42,516 nt of DNA from Planctomycetaceae bacterium (GTDB lineage: Bacteria > Planctomycetota > Planctomycetia > Planctomycetales > Planctomycetaceae), in NCBI GenBank assembly GCA_020426505.1, contig JAGQPX010000201.1, positions 1 to 42,516 on the forward strand, in the 5' to 3' direction. The notes under the pieces were generated by a model, which searched no databases, was not told the DNA's origin, and saw only the letters and a program-made list of their open reading frames with translations. Position numbers and translations under genes: made by a program. Of the stretch, positions 35,183 to 42,062 are shown piece after piece (position 1 is the stretch's first letter; each line of letters starts with the position of its first letter).

Positions 35183-35331
35183 ATTCATGGTCCACGCAAA
35201 CTGGCGTTCGCAGGCTCATTGGTTTGGGGGTTGAACGCTTTGAGCTACCTACTTTGAGCGTGTTATTGGCTTTTCTGTTGGGTCTTCGCCATGTTGGGGC
35301 AAGGAACACGACAAGGAAGTCGACGTCCCCC

Positions 35332-35445
35332 AGCGATTTAACTGATGAGCAGTGGGAGCTCCTGCTGCCGTGTTTGACATTGATGACCGAAGAGGCACCG
35401 CAGCGACCTGAAGAAGCACCCGTCAGAGCGACTCTCCAGTCATGA
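35332..35445 (+). pseudogene. Fragment resembling the N-terminus of an IS5-type transposase
   Basis: SDLTDEQWELLLPCL in one frame matches the common opening of IS5-type transposases (DLTDEQWELL-x-P-x-L). Only about 37 codons remain before a stop, and no terminal inverted repeats were found. It lies between the kinase gene and the replication module and could mark an old insertion or element border. Confidence 0.4.
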
Positions 35446-35452
35446 CTAGTGT

Positions 35453-35471
35453 GCACAGGACATTTCGTCCT
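35453..35471. repeat. 19-nt dispersed repeat with internal hairpin, copy 2
   Basis: Identical to 24336-24354. It lies just after the transposase-like fragment and before the 3' end of the replication module. Confidence 0.7.
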
Positions 35472-35478
35472 GAGTTGG

Positions 35479-35808
35479 TTACGGCTCGTCGTGGATCGGC
35501 TCGTGGAGGCCTGCGTCATGGACCAGTTCCACCAACTGAACATCAAACCATTGGCGGAAAGTGCGAAGGTCGCGCTTCTCAGGCCACAGCTCGGGAGCGT
35601 TGACGGAAGCCTGCAGCAGCTCCTCAAAGATGTCCCGAAACACTGTCCGGAATGCCCTCTCGATCGAGGATCGTTCAGGGAGCAGGAACACCGTCCGAAA
35701 AGCATCCGGTTCGTCCGGCGGCAGATCGTCTCCCAAAACGTCTCGTGACCAGGCGAAGTACGGTGCCTTGGGGATGATCAGGGCGGCCATACGATTGACG
35801 GTGTTCAT
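35479..35808 (-). CDS. Small conserved hypothetical protein, coupled to the helicase gene
   Basis: 109 residues beginning MNTVNRMAALIIPKAPYFAW. The pattern PK-x-P-x-x-x-W, then FLLPERSSIERAFRTVFRDIFEELL, then WPEKRDLRTFRQWFDVQL, matches a widespread family of about 110-residue proteins of unknown function. Its ATG overlaps the stop of the DnaB gene as ATGA, so it is translated after it; a longer frame from 35856 overlaps the helicase gene more and has no better start. It is the last gene of the minus-strand replication module. Acidic overall, with no membrane segment. Confidence 0.75.
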   Translation of the reverse strand: MNTVNRMAALIIPKAPYFAWSRDVLGDDLPPDEPDAFRTVFLLPERSSIERAFRTVFRDIFEELLQASVNAPELWPEKRDLRTFRQWFDVQLVELVHDAGLHEPIHDEP

Positions 35809-37184
35809 GCGGCGAGTGTCGACGTGATTTGCGATTTCGTCAACTGACTGCCACATTCTGCGAATGTCATCGTCTCCCGGTTGAAGCGGAGTTCGATACT
35901 GCCAGTGGGGCCGTGGCGGTTTTTGCGGAGGAAGATGTCGGTCAGGTCCGGGTCGTCGCAGTCCTCGATGTACTCCCCTTCTCGGTAGAGCATGAGGATG
36001 CGGTCGCCGTCCTGTTCGATGGAGCCGGAGTCGCGGAGGTCCGAGAGGAGCGGACGCTTGTCGGTGCGGCGTTCACATTCGCGGGAGAGTTGCGAGAGGG
36101 CGAGGACCGGACAGTCCAGCTCACGAGCGAGTCGTTTAAGACTCTTGCTGATGTGCGTGATCCGCTGGGTCTGGTTCTCGCCGACCGTCTTGTCCGTGAC
36201 TTCGATCAATTGCAGGTAGTCCACGATCAACAGGTCGAGGCCGTGCTGGAGTTGCTGGCGGCGGGCTTTGGAGCGGAGGTGGCCCAGATCCGAGCAGGGA
36301 TCATCGTCGATGAACAGTGGATGGTTGGCGAAGCGGTCGAGGGTTGGTCCCATCTGGGTGAACTGTTCCTCGGTCAGATCGCCACGAGCCAGGCGCCATG
36401 AGGGGATCGCCAGTTGCTTACTGAGCAGTCGGTCGAACACCTCTTCCTTCGACATCTCCAGAGAGATGAGACAGACCGACTTCTGTTGCTGCACGGCCAC
36501 GTTCCAGGCAATGTCGAGGGCGAAGGCCGTCTTGCCCATCCCCGGTCGTCCGGCCAGCACGATCAGCTGTCCTGGTGCGAGTCCGGTCAGCTTGTCATCG
36601 AGCGAGGCAAACCCGGTGCGGACACCGTAGTAGGCCGTCGGATCGTCTGCTTCGTACAACGTGGCGTAGTGGTCGTAACGGTCCGAACTGAGTGTTTCCA
36701 ATTGTGACGGCTCGTTGACCGCGTCCTGTCGCGACAGATTGAGAAACTCCTGCTCAGCCTGTTCGGTCAGCTCGTCGGCTGAGCGCTGGTCGTCCTGCGA
36801 GATGTCGCTGATCGTGCGACCGAGTCGGGCCAGCTGCCTGCGGCGGCTCTTGTCCCGCACGATGGCGGCGTACTGGCTGACGTGCGAGGACGTGGGAACA
36901 TCCGTCGCCAGTGCCGCCAAGAAGGCCGAGCCACCCAATTGATCGACACGTTTGTTCCCCAGCAGACGACTGCCGACCGTGACGAAGTCGACGACACTCC
37001 CCTCCTCTGAGACGGCGACAATTGTCGCGAACACGTCTCGTAGCACGGGGTCGTAGAAGTCGTTCGGTGTGAGTGACGGCGACATCTTGTAGATGGCGTT
37101 TGGATCAAGCAGCAAGGCACCCAGGACCGTCTTCTCGGCCTGTGTGTCATGCGGGGCGGTGTCGGTGATGAGGGTACGGGGCAT
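35805..37184 (-). CDS. dnaB: Replicative DNA helicase, DnaB type
   Basis: 459 residues. The N-terminal helical domain (about 10-110, DTQAEKTVLGALLLDPNAIYK) is the primase-interacting part. The RecA-like C-terminal domain has Walker A GRPGMGKT with Lys218, Walker B LLIVDYLQLIE, the loop QLSRECERRTDKRP and DLRDSGSIEQDGDRILMLYR. All parts of a hexameric replicative helicase are there, at normal length. It unwinds DNA at the replication fork. A helicase next to an initiator-like gene and small phage-type genes suggests it serves a mobile element, not the chromosome, but I cannot exclude a relocated chromosomal copy. No Shine-Dalgarno site; a CCTTCCCCC tract lies before the ATG. Confidence 0.93.
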   Translation of the reverse strand: MPRTLITDTAPHDTQAEKTVLGALLLDPNAIYKMSPSLTPNDFYDPVLRDVFATIVAVSEEGSVVDFVTVGSRLLGNKRVDQLGGSAFLAALATDVPTSSHVSQYAAIVRDKSRRRQLARLGRTISDISQDDQRSADELTEQAEQEFLNLSRQDAVNEPSQLETLSSDRYDHYATLYEADDPTAYYGVRTGFASLDDKLTGLAPGQLIVLAGRPGMGKTAFALDIAWNVAVQQQKSVCLISLEMSKEEVFDRLLSKQLAIPSWRLARGDLTEEQFTQMGPTLDRFANHPLFIDDDPCSDLGHLRSKARRQQLQHGLDLLIVDYLQLIEVTDKTVGENQTQRITHISKSLKRLARELDCPVLALSQLSRECERRTDKRPLLSDLRDSGSIEQDGDRILMLYREGEYIEDCDDPDLTDIFLRKNRHGPTGSIELRFNRETMTFAECGSQLTKSQITSTLAA

Positions 37185-37192
37185 ACGTGAGT

Positions 37193-37201
37193 GGGGGAAG
37201 G
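37193..37201 (-). promoter_or_regulatory. Pyrimidine tract CCTTCCCCC before dnaB
   Basis: It lies where a Shine-Dalgarno site would be; the CCTTCCC core (37201-37195) ends 10 nt before the ATG at 37184. No GGAGG-like sequence is present. Confidence 0.5.
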
Positions 37202-37202
37202 A

Positions 37203-38585
37203 TTATTGGGATGTATCGGTGGCATCCAGCAGCCTGAGCGTCTCAGTCGGCGGATGCTCCAGGTCGACGTGTGAATGCAGTCGATGTCTGACAATGGCAC
37301 TCTTGGCCGAGTCGATCGCCAAGCGGTGCAGTCGCCGCTTCTCTCGCTCATCCAGTTCTTTCCAGTGTCTCAACTGCCGCTCACGTTCTGATCGTCGTTG
37401 TGCGGCCTGTTCGGTGTTTTGCTCGATCTCATCCGTCGCTTGGGGCCGTTGCCGTCGACGGACGGTCTTGTTCGTTGTTTGCTCATCAACCGGCGATGGC
37501 CAGTTCTCCTCGATCGCCTTCCGCAGCATCCCGAGCCGGTTGCGGTTGGGGTTTCGCAGCTCAAGACACTCGATCTGGCGTTGGACCTCCTCCACTCCCC
37601 TCTTCGCTGCCAGCTGACGAGCCATTGATTCATCAAACCCCGCCGCTCTCAGCATCTCTATCGCTTTGAAATCGACAGCAGCCGCCTGTTGTTTGTCAGT
37701 GTCTTTCAGAACTGTTTTTCTACTGGTCGGGTTTTTGGACCGGTCGGCTGGTCGGGATTCTGAACTGGTGCTGGTCGGGTTCTTGGACTGCTTCAGAGTG
37801 GCTGGTCGGATTTTTGAACCGGTAGTGGAATCTGTGGCTGGTTGCAGCCATCGGGGGGCGTAGTGAGCCGCGGAGCGTGCGGAAGAATCGGGACTGAACA
37901 CACCCTCCCTGACACACTCAATGTAGCCTGCGTCGAGGGCCGCCCTGAGGGCACTGCTGAGTGTCGTGCGATCACTCAACTGTGAATACTGTTGGATGTA
38001 CGAGTACGACAACGGAGCTGACTCGCGTCGTCCGCCGAACTGATTCTGATAGCCGACCGTATGTCGCAGGACGGTTCCCACCACTTTCACCACCGACAGC
38101 GGCTCCCGATGGACGACCTGATCGAAGAACGCGTTGGGGATGGGAGTCCGATGCCCCTCGCCGGTGAAGAAGCCTGCAAAGTCGTCGAGAGACCTTGTGT
38201 AGTCGCCTGTCTCAGCCCAACGCAGCCGAAACTGCGATGACTCAGCTGGTCGGCCGCGTGCATCAGGTCGCCCGGAAGAGAGACGTTCGATGAAGCCGCC
38301 AGCGATGGCATCATTCATCACAGTCGCGATGGCCCCTCGGCTGATGCGGGCTTCCTCGATCAGTTCTCGATAAGAGACGGCGATCTCCTGCTCGATCGGC
38401 TGGCCCTGCTGGTCGAGCCAGCCGAGCGTCCGCCGCAGCAGATAGGCCACGAGTCGCACGACACCTCGCGAGCCGTGCGGCAGGCAGACGTCGAAGAACT
38501 GATTCGGACAGTACAGAAAGTTGGCGTCGAGTGGTTCGAAGCCGTTGAACGTCGAAGGCCGTCCTTGAACAGCAGGCTTTGTCAT
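37203..38585 (-). CDS. Replication-initiator-like protein with two winged-helix segments
   Basis: 460 residues. Two related segments of about 100 residues each run in order: FDVCLPHGSRGVVRLVAYLLRRTLGWLDQQ...ISRGAIATVMNDAI and FFDQVVHREPLSVVKVVGTVLRHTVGYQNQ...LSDRTTLSSALRAAL. Each has the make-up of a winged-helix domain as in phage replication protein O or DnaD-type initiators. The remainder is a basic, Gln/Arg-rich tail, possibly for helicase contact. It starts 1 nt after the stop of the 261-residue gene and ends 18 nt before dnaB, so initiator and helicase loader roles are plausible. Function is inferred from layout and neighbours. Confidence 0.7.
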   Translation of the reverse strand: MTKPAVQGRPSTFNGFEPLDANFLYCPNQFFDVCLPHGSRGVVRLVAYLLRRTLGWLDQQGQPIEQEIAVSYRELIEEARISRGAIATVMNDAIAGGFIERLSSGRPDARGRPAESSQFRLRWAETGDYTRSLDDFAGFFTGEGHRTPIPNAFFDQVVHREPLSVVKVVGTVLRHTVGYQNQFGGRRESAPLSYSYIQQYSQLSDRTTLSSALRAALDAGYIECVREGVFSPDSSARSAAHYAPRWLQPATDSTTGSKIRPATLKQSKNPTSTSSESRPADRSKNPTSRKTVLKDTDKQQAAAVDFKAIEMLRAAGFDESMARQLAAKRGVEEVQRQIECLELRNPNRNRLGMLRKAIEENWPSPVDEQTTNKTVRRRQRPQATDEIEQNTEQAAQRRSERERQLRHWKELDEREKRRLHRLAIDSAKSAIVRHRLHSHVDLEHPPTETLRLLDATDTSQ

Positions 38586-38586
38586 C

Positions 38587-39372
38587 TCAGCGGCCGAGGA
38601 AGCGATTGAGAGTCGGCACCTGATACCATTTGGCGGGTGCCTGTTTCCTGGAGTTCGGCGAACGTGAGCGAGACTTTCTCCCCTGTTTGGACTTGGCGGA
38701 TGGCTGCCGCTTCTTTGCAGGTTGAGGTTTGGAAGATGACGTGATGACTTCAGCGTTCACGGTCTTGGCGTCACTGCTGGCTGTCGTCGGCAGGTTGACC
38801 GCTGCGGACGACTGCTCCCCTTTCGGCAGGTGAATCCCCTGTCGATCGGCCAGCAGTTCGTGAAGGTTTCGCATCAGGACGTTACTCTGCTTCTGGTTCT
38901 CGGTCAGTTCCTCGACCAGCTTGAGCAGGGCCGTCTTGTCCGTCTTGAGGTCTGATACCTGTTGTTCCAGGGTGGTGACGTACTTTTGCTCGGCAGCCGA
39001 TGACGGTGTCGCTTCGGTCGTCGATTGGTCAGGTTGGGGTGTTGGCTGAGGCGGTGGTGGGACTGACGGTTGGGGTTCATGCACGGGGGGCGGTTCGGAC
39101 TTGAGACCGAAGGTCTCGCGTAACCAGTCCTCGCGAATCAGCCACATCGGGCTGCGGCCACCGACCCGGAGTTGTTCGATGAGCTCCAAGGTGACGTCGC
39201 TCCCCTCTCGGACCTGGCCGTCATCGGTGTGCAGGGCCACGTGTGCGAGCACCTGCTCGTCGTTGATCGTGATGGCCTTGGTGATATCGCGAGTCAACTG
39301 CCGGTGCGAACGGCGATAGAGTTCGGATGCCTGCTTCTTGGTGATGAACCCTGCCGGGATGTCTTGAGTCAT
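38587..39372 (-). CDS. Unknown protein with N-terminal DNA-binding-like region, coiled coil and basic tail
   Basis: 261 residues. Residues 1-90 (FITKKQASELYRRSHRQLTRDI to MWLIREDWLRETFGLK) look like a small helical DNA-binding domain with a MerR/Xis-like layout. A Pro-rich linker (about 95-120) leads to a coiled coil (about 128-165, TTLEQQVSDLKTDKTALLKL), and the tail is rich in Lys, Arg and Ser. The start codon region overlaps one copy (39361-39370) of the repeat motif in the possible origin just upstream, so the protein could bind there and control its own gene; this is inference. CCTTCCC lies 10 nt before the ATG. Confidence 0.7.
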   Translation of the reverse strand: MTQDIPAGFITKKQASELYRRSHRQLTRDITKAITINDEQVLAHVALHTDDGQVREGSDVTLELIEQLRVGGRSPMWLIREDWLRETFGLKSEPPPVHEPQPSVPPPPQPTPQPDQSTTEATPSSAAEQKYVTTLEQQVSDLKTDKTALLKLVEELTENQKQSNVLMRNLHELLADRQGIHLPKGEQSSAAVNLPTTASSDAKTVNAEVITSSSKPQPAKKRQPSAKSKQGRKSRSRSPNSRKQAPAKWYQVPTLNRFLGR

Positions 39373-39695
39373 GTCGTGCGGTGGGAAGGGATGATTGGCC
39401 TGAGCCTACGCTTGTGACTTGAGACCTGTCAAATCGGTCTCACGGCAGACCGTATGTCCTGTCTCACGTCAACGAACGGCTGGCGTGAGACACGGTCTCC
39501 CCCGTGTGACAAGTGCTCTGATCGAGAGATCGAGAAAACGTCGTGTTGACGCACCATCTGCCGTACGTCTGCCTCATGACGCCCATCTGCCATGCCTCAC
39601 GACATACCGTAAGCCACGGCTCAAGGCATGCTCGCAAAGATGACTTGAGTCCTGTCCTGAGTCATGGTCTGACAGTCTTACGACCGACTTGAGTC
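39361..39695. repeat. Cluster of direct and inverted repeats, possible replication origin
   Basis: GACTTGAGTC or a one-base variant occurs at 39361-39370, 39416-39425, 39642-39651 and 39686-39695; the second and third copies extend to GACTTGAG(A/T)CCTGTC. TGTCTCACG (39460-39468) pairs with CGTGAGACA (39484-39492), ACACGG (39490-39495) with CCGTGT (39502-39507), and CATGCCT (39591-39597) with AGGCATG (39624-39630). CATCTGCC is repeated at 39555 and 39584. Such iteron-like layouts upstream of initiator genes are typical of plasmid and phage origins. No gene is seen in the stretch. Confidence 0.5.
39383..39389 (-). promoter_or_regulatory. Pyrimidine motif CCTTCCC before the 261-residue gene
   Basis: Separated by 10 nt from the ATG at 39372; no Shine-Dalgarno sequence present. 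Confidence 0.5.
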
Positions 39696-40006
39696 ACTGG
39701 GCATACGACATCATGTCCCAACCATACCGGAGTGGGGGATTTACCCCAGTGAGCTTTTTCAACATCGAAGGAGGGCTCGCTGCATTGATGACACGGGCCG
39801 CTGTCCACGGTGGAGGCCGCAGGGACAACCTTGACAGCGGCGGCACACTGAAAGGGGAGCGAGCACTCACGTTCTGCGACACTCGTCCCTGTGAAGACAA
39901 TCGGCGACAGTCGGCGGAGGGCCGATGATTGAGCGATGTGAGCCTGCGTCCATCGCGGAGAGTCAGGCCCTGCTGCCGCGTCGCCATCCGGGACTCGTCC
40001 GCGCAT
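39696..40006. other. Stretch without a supported gene
   Basis: A minus-strand frame of about 115 codons covers it, but its product is Arg/Ser/Pro-rich without family pattern and its start lies inside a terminator hairpin. GGGG and CCCC around GATTTA (39734-39747) form a small hairpin. I see nothing else. Confidence 0.4.
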
Positions 40007-40009
40007 GAG

Positions 40010-40046
40010 AAAAGGCCGTGACCCGTCGGTCGACGGATCACGGCCT
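40010..40046 (-). terminator. Strong rho-independent terminator after the small-gene array
   Basis: AGGCCGTGA (40013-40021) pairs with TCACGGCCT (40038-40046), and inside it CCGTCG pairs with CGACGG. On the minus strand a TTTT run follows. It ends the array whose last gene stops at 40070. Confidence 0.8.
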
Positions 40047-40069
40047 CGGCAACCTCTCTGTGCTGTCGG

Positions 40070-40384
40070 TCAGATCAGTTGCAGGTAGGCTTCGATTCTT
40101 CGCAGTCGTTGATGGACCTGCTGGAGACGATCGGTGTGTTGCTCCAGTCGATCCTTGAAGATGCCTCGATCGTCGTGCGTGAGGTCTTCGGCGACCACGT
40201 CGAAGTGATGCATCACTTCGTCCGCCCTGTTGTCGACGTGCTGCTGCAACGAGTCAAAACGGGTGTCATGCGTCTCCAGCTTTTCCGACGTTCGCGTGAG
40301 TAGAGCCGTCACTGAGGTGAGCTTGTCACTCAGTTGGTGGATGTCTGTCTGGGTGGCCGGTGATGAGTTGTCAGCTTTGGTCAT
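40070..40384 (-). CDS. Small coiled-coil protein
   Basis: 104 residues beginning MTKADNSSPATQ. The rest is almost all helical with heptad-like spacing (LSDKLTSVTALLTRTSEKLETH, FDSLQQHVDNRADEVMHHFDVV, RLEQHTDRLQQVHQRLRRIEAYL). This suggests a dimeric or trimeric coiled coil with no catalytic domain. A longer frame from 40498 exists, but it covers a hairpin and pyrimidine leader, so I use the ATG at 40384. It is the last gene of the array before the strong terminator. Function unknown. Confidence 0.65.
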   Translation of the reverse strand: MTKADNSSPATQTDIHQLSDKLTSVTALLTRTSEKLETHDTRFDSLQQHVDNRADEVMHHFDVVAEDLTHDDRGIFKDRLEQHTDRLQQVHQRLRRIEAYLQLI

Positions 40385-40413
40385 GAGAAGAGAACGGTAA
40401 AGGAAACAGAAAC

Positions 40414-40432
40414 CACGATCAATGAAATCGTG
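40414..40432 (-). other. Stem-loop 29 nt before a start codon
   Basis: CACGAT (40414-40419) pairs with ATCGTG (40427-40432). On the minus strand a pyrimidine-rich leader (with TTTCCTTTACC) follows directly up to the ATG at 40384. Confidence 0.5.
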
Positions 40433-40442
40433 ACGATTGTCC

Positions 40443-40464
40443 GCGACTGACGAATGCCAGTCGC
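40443..40464 (-). other. Stem-loop after the 111-residue gene
   Basis: GCGACTG (40443-40449) pairs with CAGTCGC (40458-40464). No T-run follows, so it is probably an mRNA structure, not a terminator. Confidence 0.5.
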
Positions 40465-40488
40465 GAACGAGAGGGGAGTGACGGTACG

Positions 40489-40824
40489 TCAATGCCATCC
40501 GGTGTGGCCGACGATGGACCGGTCGAGATACGACACGACCTGTTGCGGGAGATAATCACGGGGATCGTCGTAACCGAAACGAAACGTGGAGTCGCGACCG
40601 GGGATCAGTTCCACGCTGTCCCGTGTCAATGAATCGATGACCGTGTTGTGCAAGCCCCACTCATGGATGTGGACTTCGTAGCCTGCATGGGCCAGGACTT
40701 TCGCGACAAGATCGGTTTCGACGAAGCCGTCACCATCGTCGTATCCGAATTTGAGGAAGGCGTCTTCCCACGCACCGGACAGATACGTCACGGCGGCGGG
40801 GGGAGTCAGTTCAGTCTGTTTCAT
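40489..40824 (-). CDS. Small hypothetical protein, 111 residues
   Basis: Not recognised. The sequence is acidic and compact, with two similar aromatic stretches (FLKFGYDDGDG and FRFGYDDPRDYL) and a central alpha/beta part (LVAKVLAHAGYEVHIHEWGLH). No signal peptide or membrane segment. The ATG at 40824 (MKQTEL) is chosen because the upstream extension would run through the hairpin and pyrimidine leader. CCTTCCC lies 11 nt before the start. It is one of a row of small minus-strand genes of mobile-element type. Confidence 0.65.
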   Translation of the reverse strand: MKQTELTPPAAVTYLSGAWEDAFLKFGYDDGDGFVETDLVAKVLAHAGYEVHIHEWGLHNTVIDSLTRDSVELIPGRDSTFRFGYDDPRDYLPQQVVSYLDRSIVGHTGWH

Positions 40825-40835
40825 GGAAAGGAAAA

Positions 40836-40842
40836 GGGAAGG
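40836..40842 (-). promoter_or_regulatory. Pyrimidine motif CCTTCCC before the 111-residue gene
   Basis: Separated by 11 nt from the ATG at 40824, within a 29-nt leader between hairpin and start. Confidence 0.5.
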
Positions 40843-40853
40843 AAAATCAAGAG

Positions 40854-40885
40854 CCCCCACGACCAGCGTTGGCCGATCGCGGGGG
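40854..40885 (-). terminator. Hairpin between the HTH gene and the 111-residue gene
   Basis: CCCCCACGA (40854-40862) pairs with TCGCGGGGG (40877-40885), extended by CCA/TGG inside the loop. A T-rich stretch follows on the minus strand. Its base is exactly 29 nt from the next ATG, which leaves no room for a full promoter, so it may be an attenuator or processing site. Confidence 0.55.
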
Positions 40886-40902
40886 AGAGGGGAGTGACCG
40901 GT

Positions 40903-41310
40903 TCAGAAGAACTCGATCACATCGGACGGTGTCGTGCGTCTGCGGCGCGTGGGGGCCGGTGCCGGAACGACCGTTCGTTTGGCCTTAAACGCTGCGATGC
41001 CTTCCGCGTCGATGCGGTAGCGGGGGCGACGGGAGCGATCGGTGGCCAGGTTCGTGGCGGGGAGTTCGCCATTCCGGATCCAGGTCAGGATCTTGTCGGG
41101 GCTGACACCCCACTCGCGGGCAAGTTCGGGCGGCGTCCACGAAGTCCGTGGTGACGATGGCTCAACGTGATGAGGCACCGACTCCAGCACTTTGGCCAAT
41201 TCATCACTCGTCAGTTCCCGATGCAGGTGAATGCGGGCCACCGTCTGAGCAACGTCTGTGAGTCTGTCTGTGGATGTTTCGCCGATGATGTCAGGAGAAG
41301 TGGTCTCCAT
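40903..41310 (-). CDS. Excisionase-like helix-turn-helix protein
   Basis: 135 residues. Residues about 60-112 (WTPPELAREWGVSPDKILTWIRNGELPATNL to YRIDAEGIAAFKAKR) are the winged-helix motif of the excisionase/MerR-like family: helix-turn-helix, then the basic wing and the R-x-R-Y-R-I strand. The N-terminal 55 residues are acidic and helical; the C-terminus is basic (PTRRRRTTPSD). It probably binds DNA in element excision or control of the module. The gene begins 18 nt after the previous stop, and CCTTCCC lies 9 nt before the ATG inside that gap. No integrase is in the window to pair with it. Confidence 0.8.
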   Translation of the reverse strand: METTSPDIIGETSTDRLTDVAQTVARIHLHRELTSDELAKVLESVPHHVEPSSPRTSWTPPELAREWGVSPDKILTWIRNGELPATNLATDRSRRPRYRIDAEGIAAFKAKRTVVPAPAPTRRRRTTPSDVIEFF

Positions 41311-41319
41311 GTGACGAGA

Positions 41320-41326
41320 GGGAAGG
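41320..41326 (-). promoter_or_regulatory. Pyrimidine motif CCTTCCC before the HTH gene
   Basis: Separated by 9 nt from the ATG at 41310; here the intergenic gap is only 18 nt and holds no hairpin. Confidence 0.5.
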
Positions 41327-41328
41327 AA

Positions 41329-41658
41329 TCAGGAGAGGGGATCGAACGGCAGATCGTCACTGCTCAATTGTTGCTCCTGGACGAACTGCCCCGTGCCCGG
41401 CTGACCCGGTTCGATGTCATGCCGACCGGGGACCACGTTTCCGAAATAGTCCCGTTGCGACACGGGAGCCAGGAGGCAGCGGCCTGTTTCGATCAGCTGC
41501 TGAGCCATGCGTCCGTAGGAGCCTTGCAGACGCCAGACGGTGCCGTCGTCGATCAACTGCTGGAACAGACTGACCGTTTCGGCTTCGTCAAGATCGCCCA
41601 GCTCGAAGGCGATCATCTGATCCATCAGGCTTTTGCTTGCGCTGGAGAGAGAACTCAT
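41329..41658 (-). CDS. Small protein of a phage/mobile-element family
   Basis: 109 residues. The part MDQMIAFELGDLDEAETVSL then FQQLIDDGTVWRLQGSYGRM and AQQLIETGRC is characteristic of a small protein seen in many phages and plasmid-like elements, of unknown function. The C-terminal 45 residues are Gln/Pro-rich and probably flexible. I chose the ATG at 41658; a TTG two codons upstream is possible. CTTCCCCCC lies 8 nt before it, and a hairpin with TTTTT ends 28 nt before it. This gene is one of the better indications that the region is a mobile element. Confidence 0.75.
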   Translation of the reverse strand: MSSLSSASKSLMDQMIAFELGDLDEAETVSLFQQLIDDGTVWRLQGSYGRMAQQLIETGRCLLAPVSQRDYFGNVVPGRHDIEPGQPGTGQFVQEQQLSSDDLPFDPLS

Positions 41659-41666
41659 GTTCAATA

Positions 41667-41675
41667 GGGGGGAAG
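41667..41675 (-). promoter_or_regulatory. Pyrimidine tract CTTCCCCCC before the 109-residue gene
   Basis: Separated by 8 nt from the ATG at 41658, within a 28-nt leader between hairpin and start. Confidence 0.5.
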
Positions 41676-41686
41676 AGATGCAAAAA

Positions 41687-41716
41687 GCCCACGACCGGAG
41701 GAGACCAGCCGTGGGC
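41687..41716 (-). terminator. Hairpin with T-run between two small genes
   Basis: GCCCACG (41687-41693) pairs with CGTGGGC (41710-41716), and TTTTT follows on the minus strand. It has the form of a rho-independent terminator but lies only 28 nt before the next ATG. Confidence 0.65.
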
Positions 41717-41735
41717 CAGAGTGGGGGAGTGCCCG

Positions 41736-42035
41736 TCAGGACGCTCCCTGTTGTTTGTGCCGCAACTCGTGGTAGGTGCGGGTGAGCAGGGCTGCCATCG
41801 GCAGCAAGTCCTCCTCATGAAGGAGGTGTGTGTTTTTCCAGCCTTTCTTCTCGTCATCCCGATACGCTCGTTCGGGGATGACGAACAGATGGACCTTGTC
41901 CTTGCCCCGTGTCTTGGCGAACACGGTGCAGGAGAGACGACCGTCGCTGAGCTTCAGACGACGCTCGGCCGATGATGTGTGGGCGTCCTCGTTGCTGGAG
42001 GCCGGACGCGGCGCCTCGGAAGATGGTTGGACCAT
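41736..42035 (-). CDS. Small protein, possibly ssDNA-binding (PC4-like)
   Basis: 99 residues. After a flexible N-terminus comes LKLSDGRLSCTVFAKTRGKD, VHLFVIPERAYRDDEKKGW and HLLHEEDLLPMAALLTRTYHELR. This beta-strand run with a final helix, including ERAYRDDEKKGWK and the acidic DLLPMA turn, matches a small family common in plasmids and phages that I would place with PC4-like ssDNA-binding folds; that fold is inference. The ATG at 42035 is chosen because the longer frame would include a hairpin and T-rich leader. CTTTCCC lies 9 nt before the start. Confidence 0.7.
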   Translation of the reverse strand: MVQPSSEAPRPASSNEDAHTSSAERRLKLSDGRLSCTVFAKTRGKDKVHLFVIPERAYRDDEKKGWKNTHLLHEEDLLPMAALLTRTYHELRHKQQGAS

Positions 42036-42044
42036 AAAAAAGAT

Positions 42045-42051
42045 GGGAAAG
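42045..42051 (-). promoter_or_regulatory. Pyrimidine motif CTTTCCC before the 99-residue gene
   Basis: Separated by 9 nt from the ATG at 42035; a variant of CCTTCCC with no Shine-Dalgarno sequence nearby. Confidence 0.45.
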
Positions 42052-42062
42052 AAATGAAAACA

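Noticed and set aside
35221..35290. Possible tRNA remnant, because one frame reads GVERFELPT, a phrase often produced by antisense tRNA sequence
   Set aside because: No cloverleaf, T-loop GTTCGA or anticodon stem could be drawn on either strand.
39361..39695. CRISPR-like array
   Set aside because: The repeats are 8-15 nt, irregularly spaced and partly inverted, with no unique spacers and no cas genes.
39694..40041. Minus-strand frame of 115 codons
   Set aside because: Its start lies inside the terminator hairpin, the product is Arg/Ser/Pro-rich, and it lacks the pyrimidine leader of its neighbours.
40473..40896. GGGGAGTG on the plus strand read as Shine-Dalgarno sites of plus-strand genes
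   Set aside because: No open frame with plausible product follows; the copies make sense as CACTCCCC after minus-strand stop codons.
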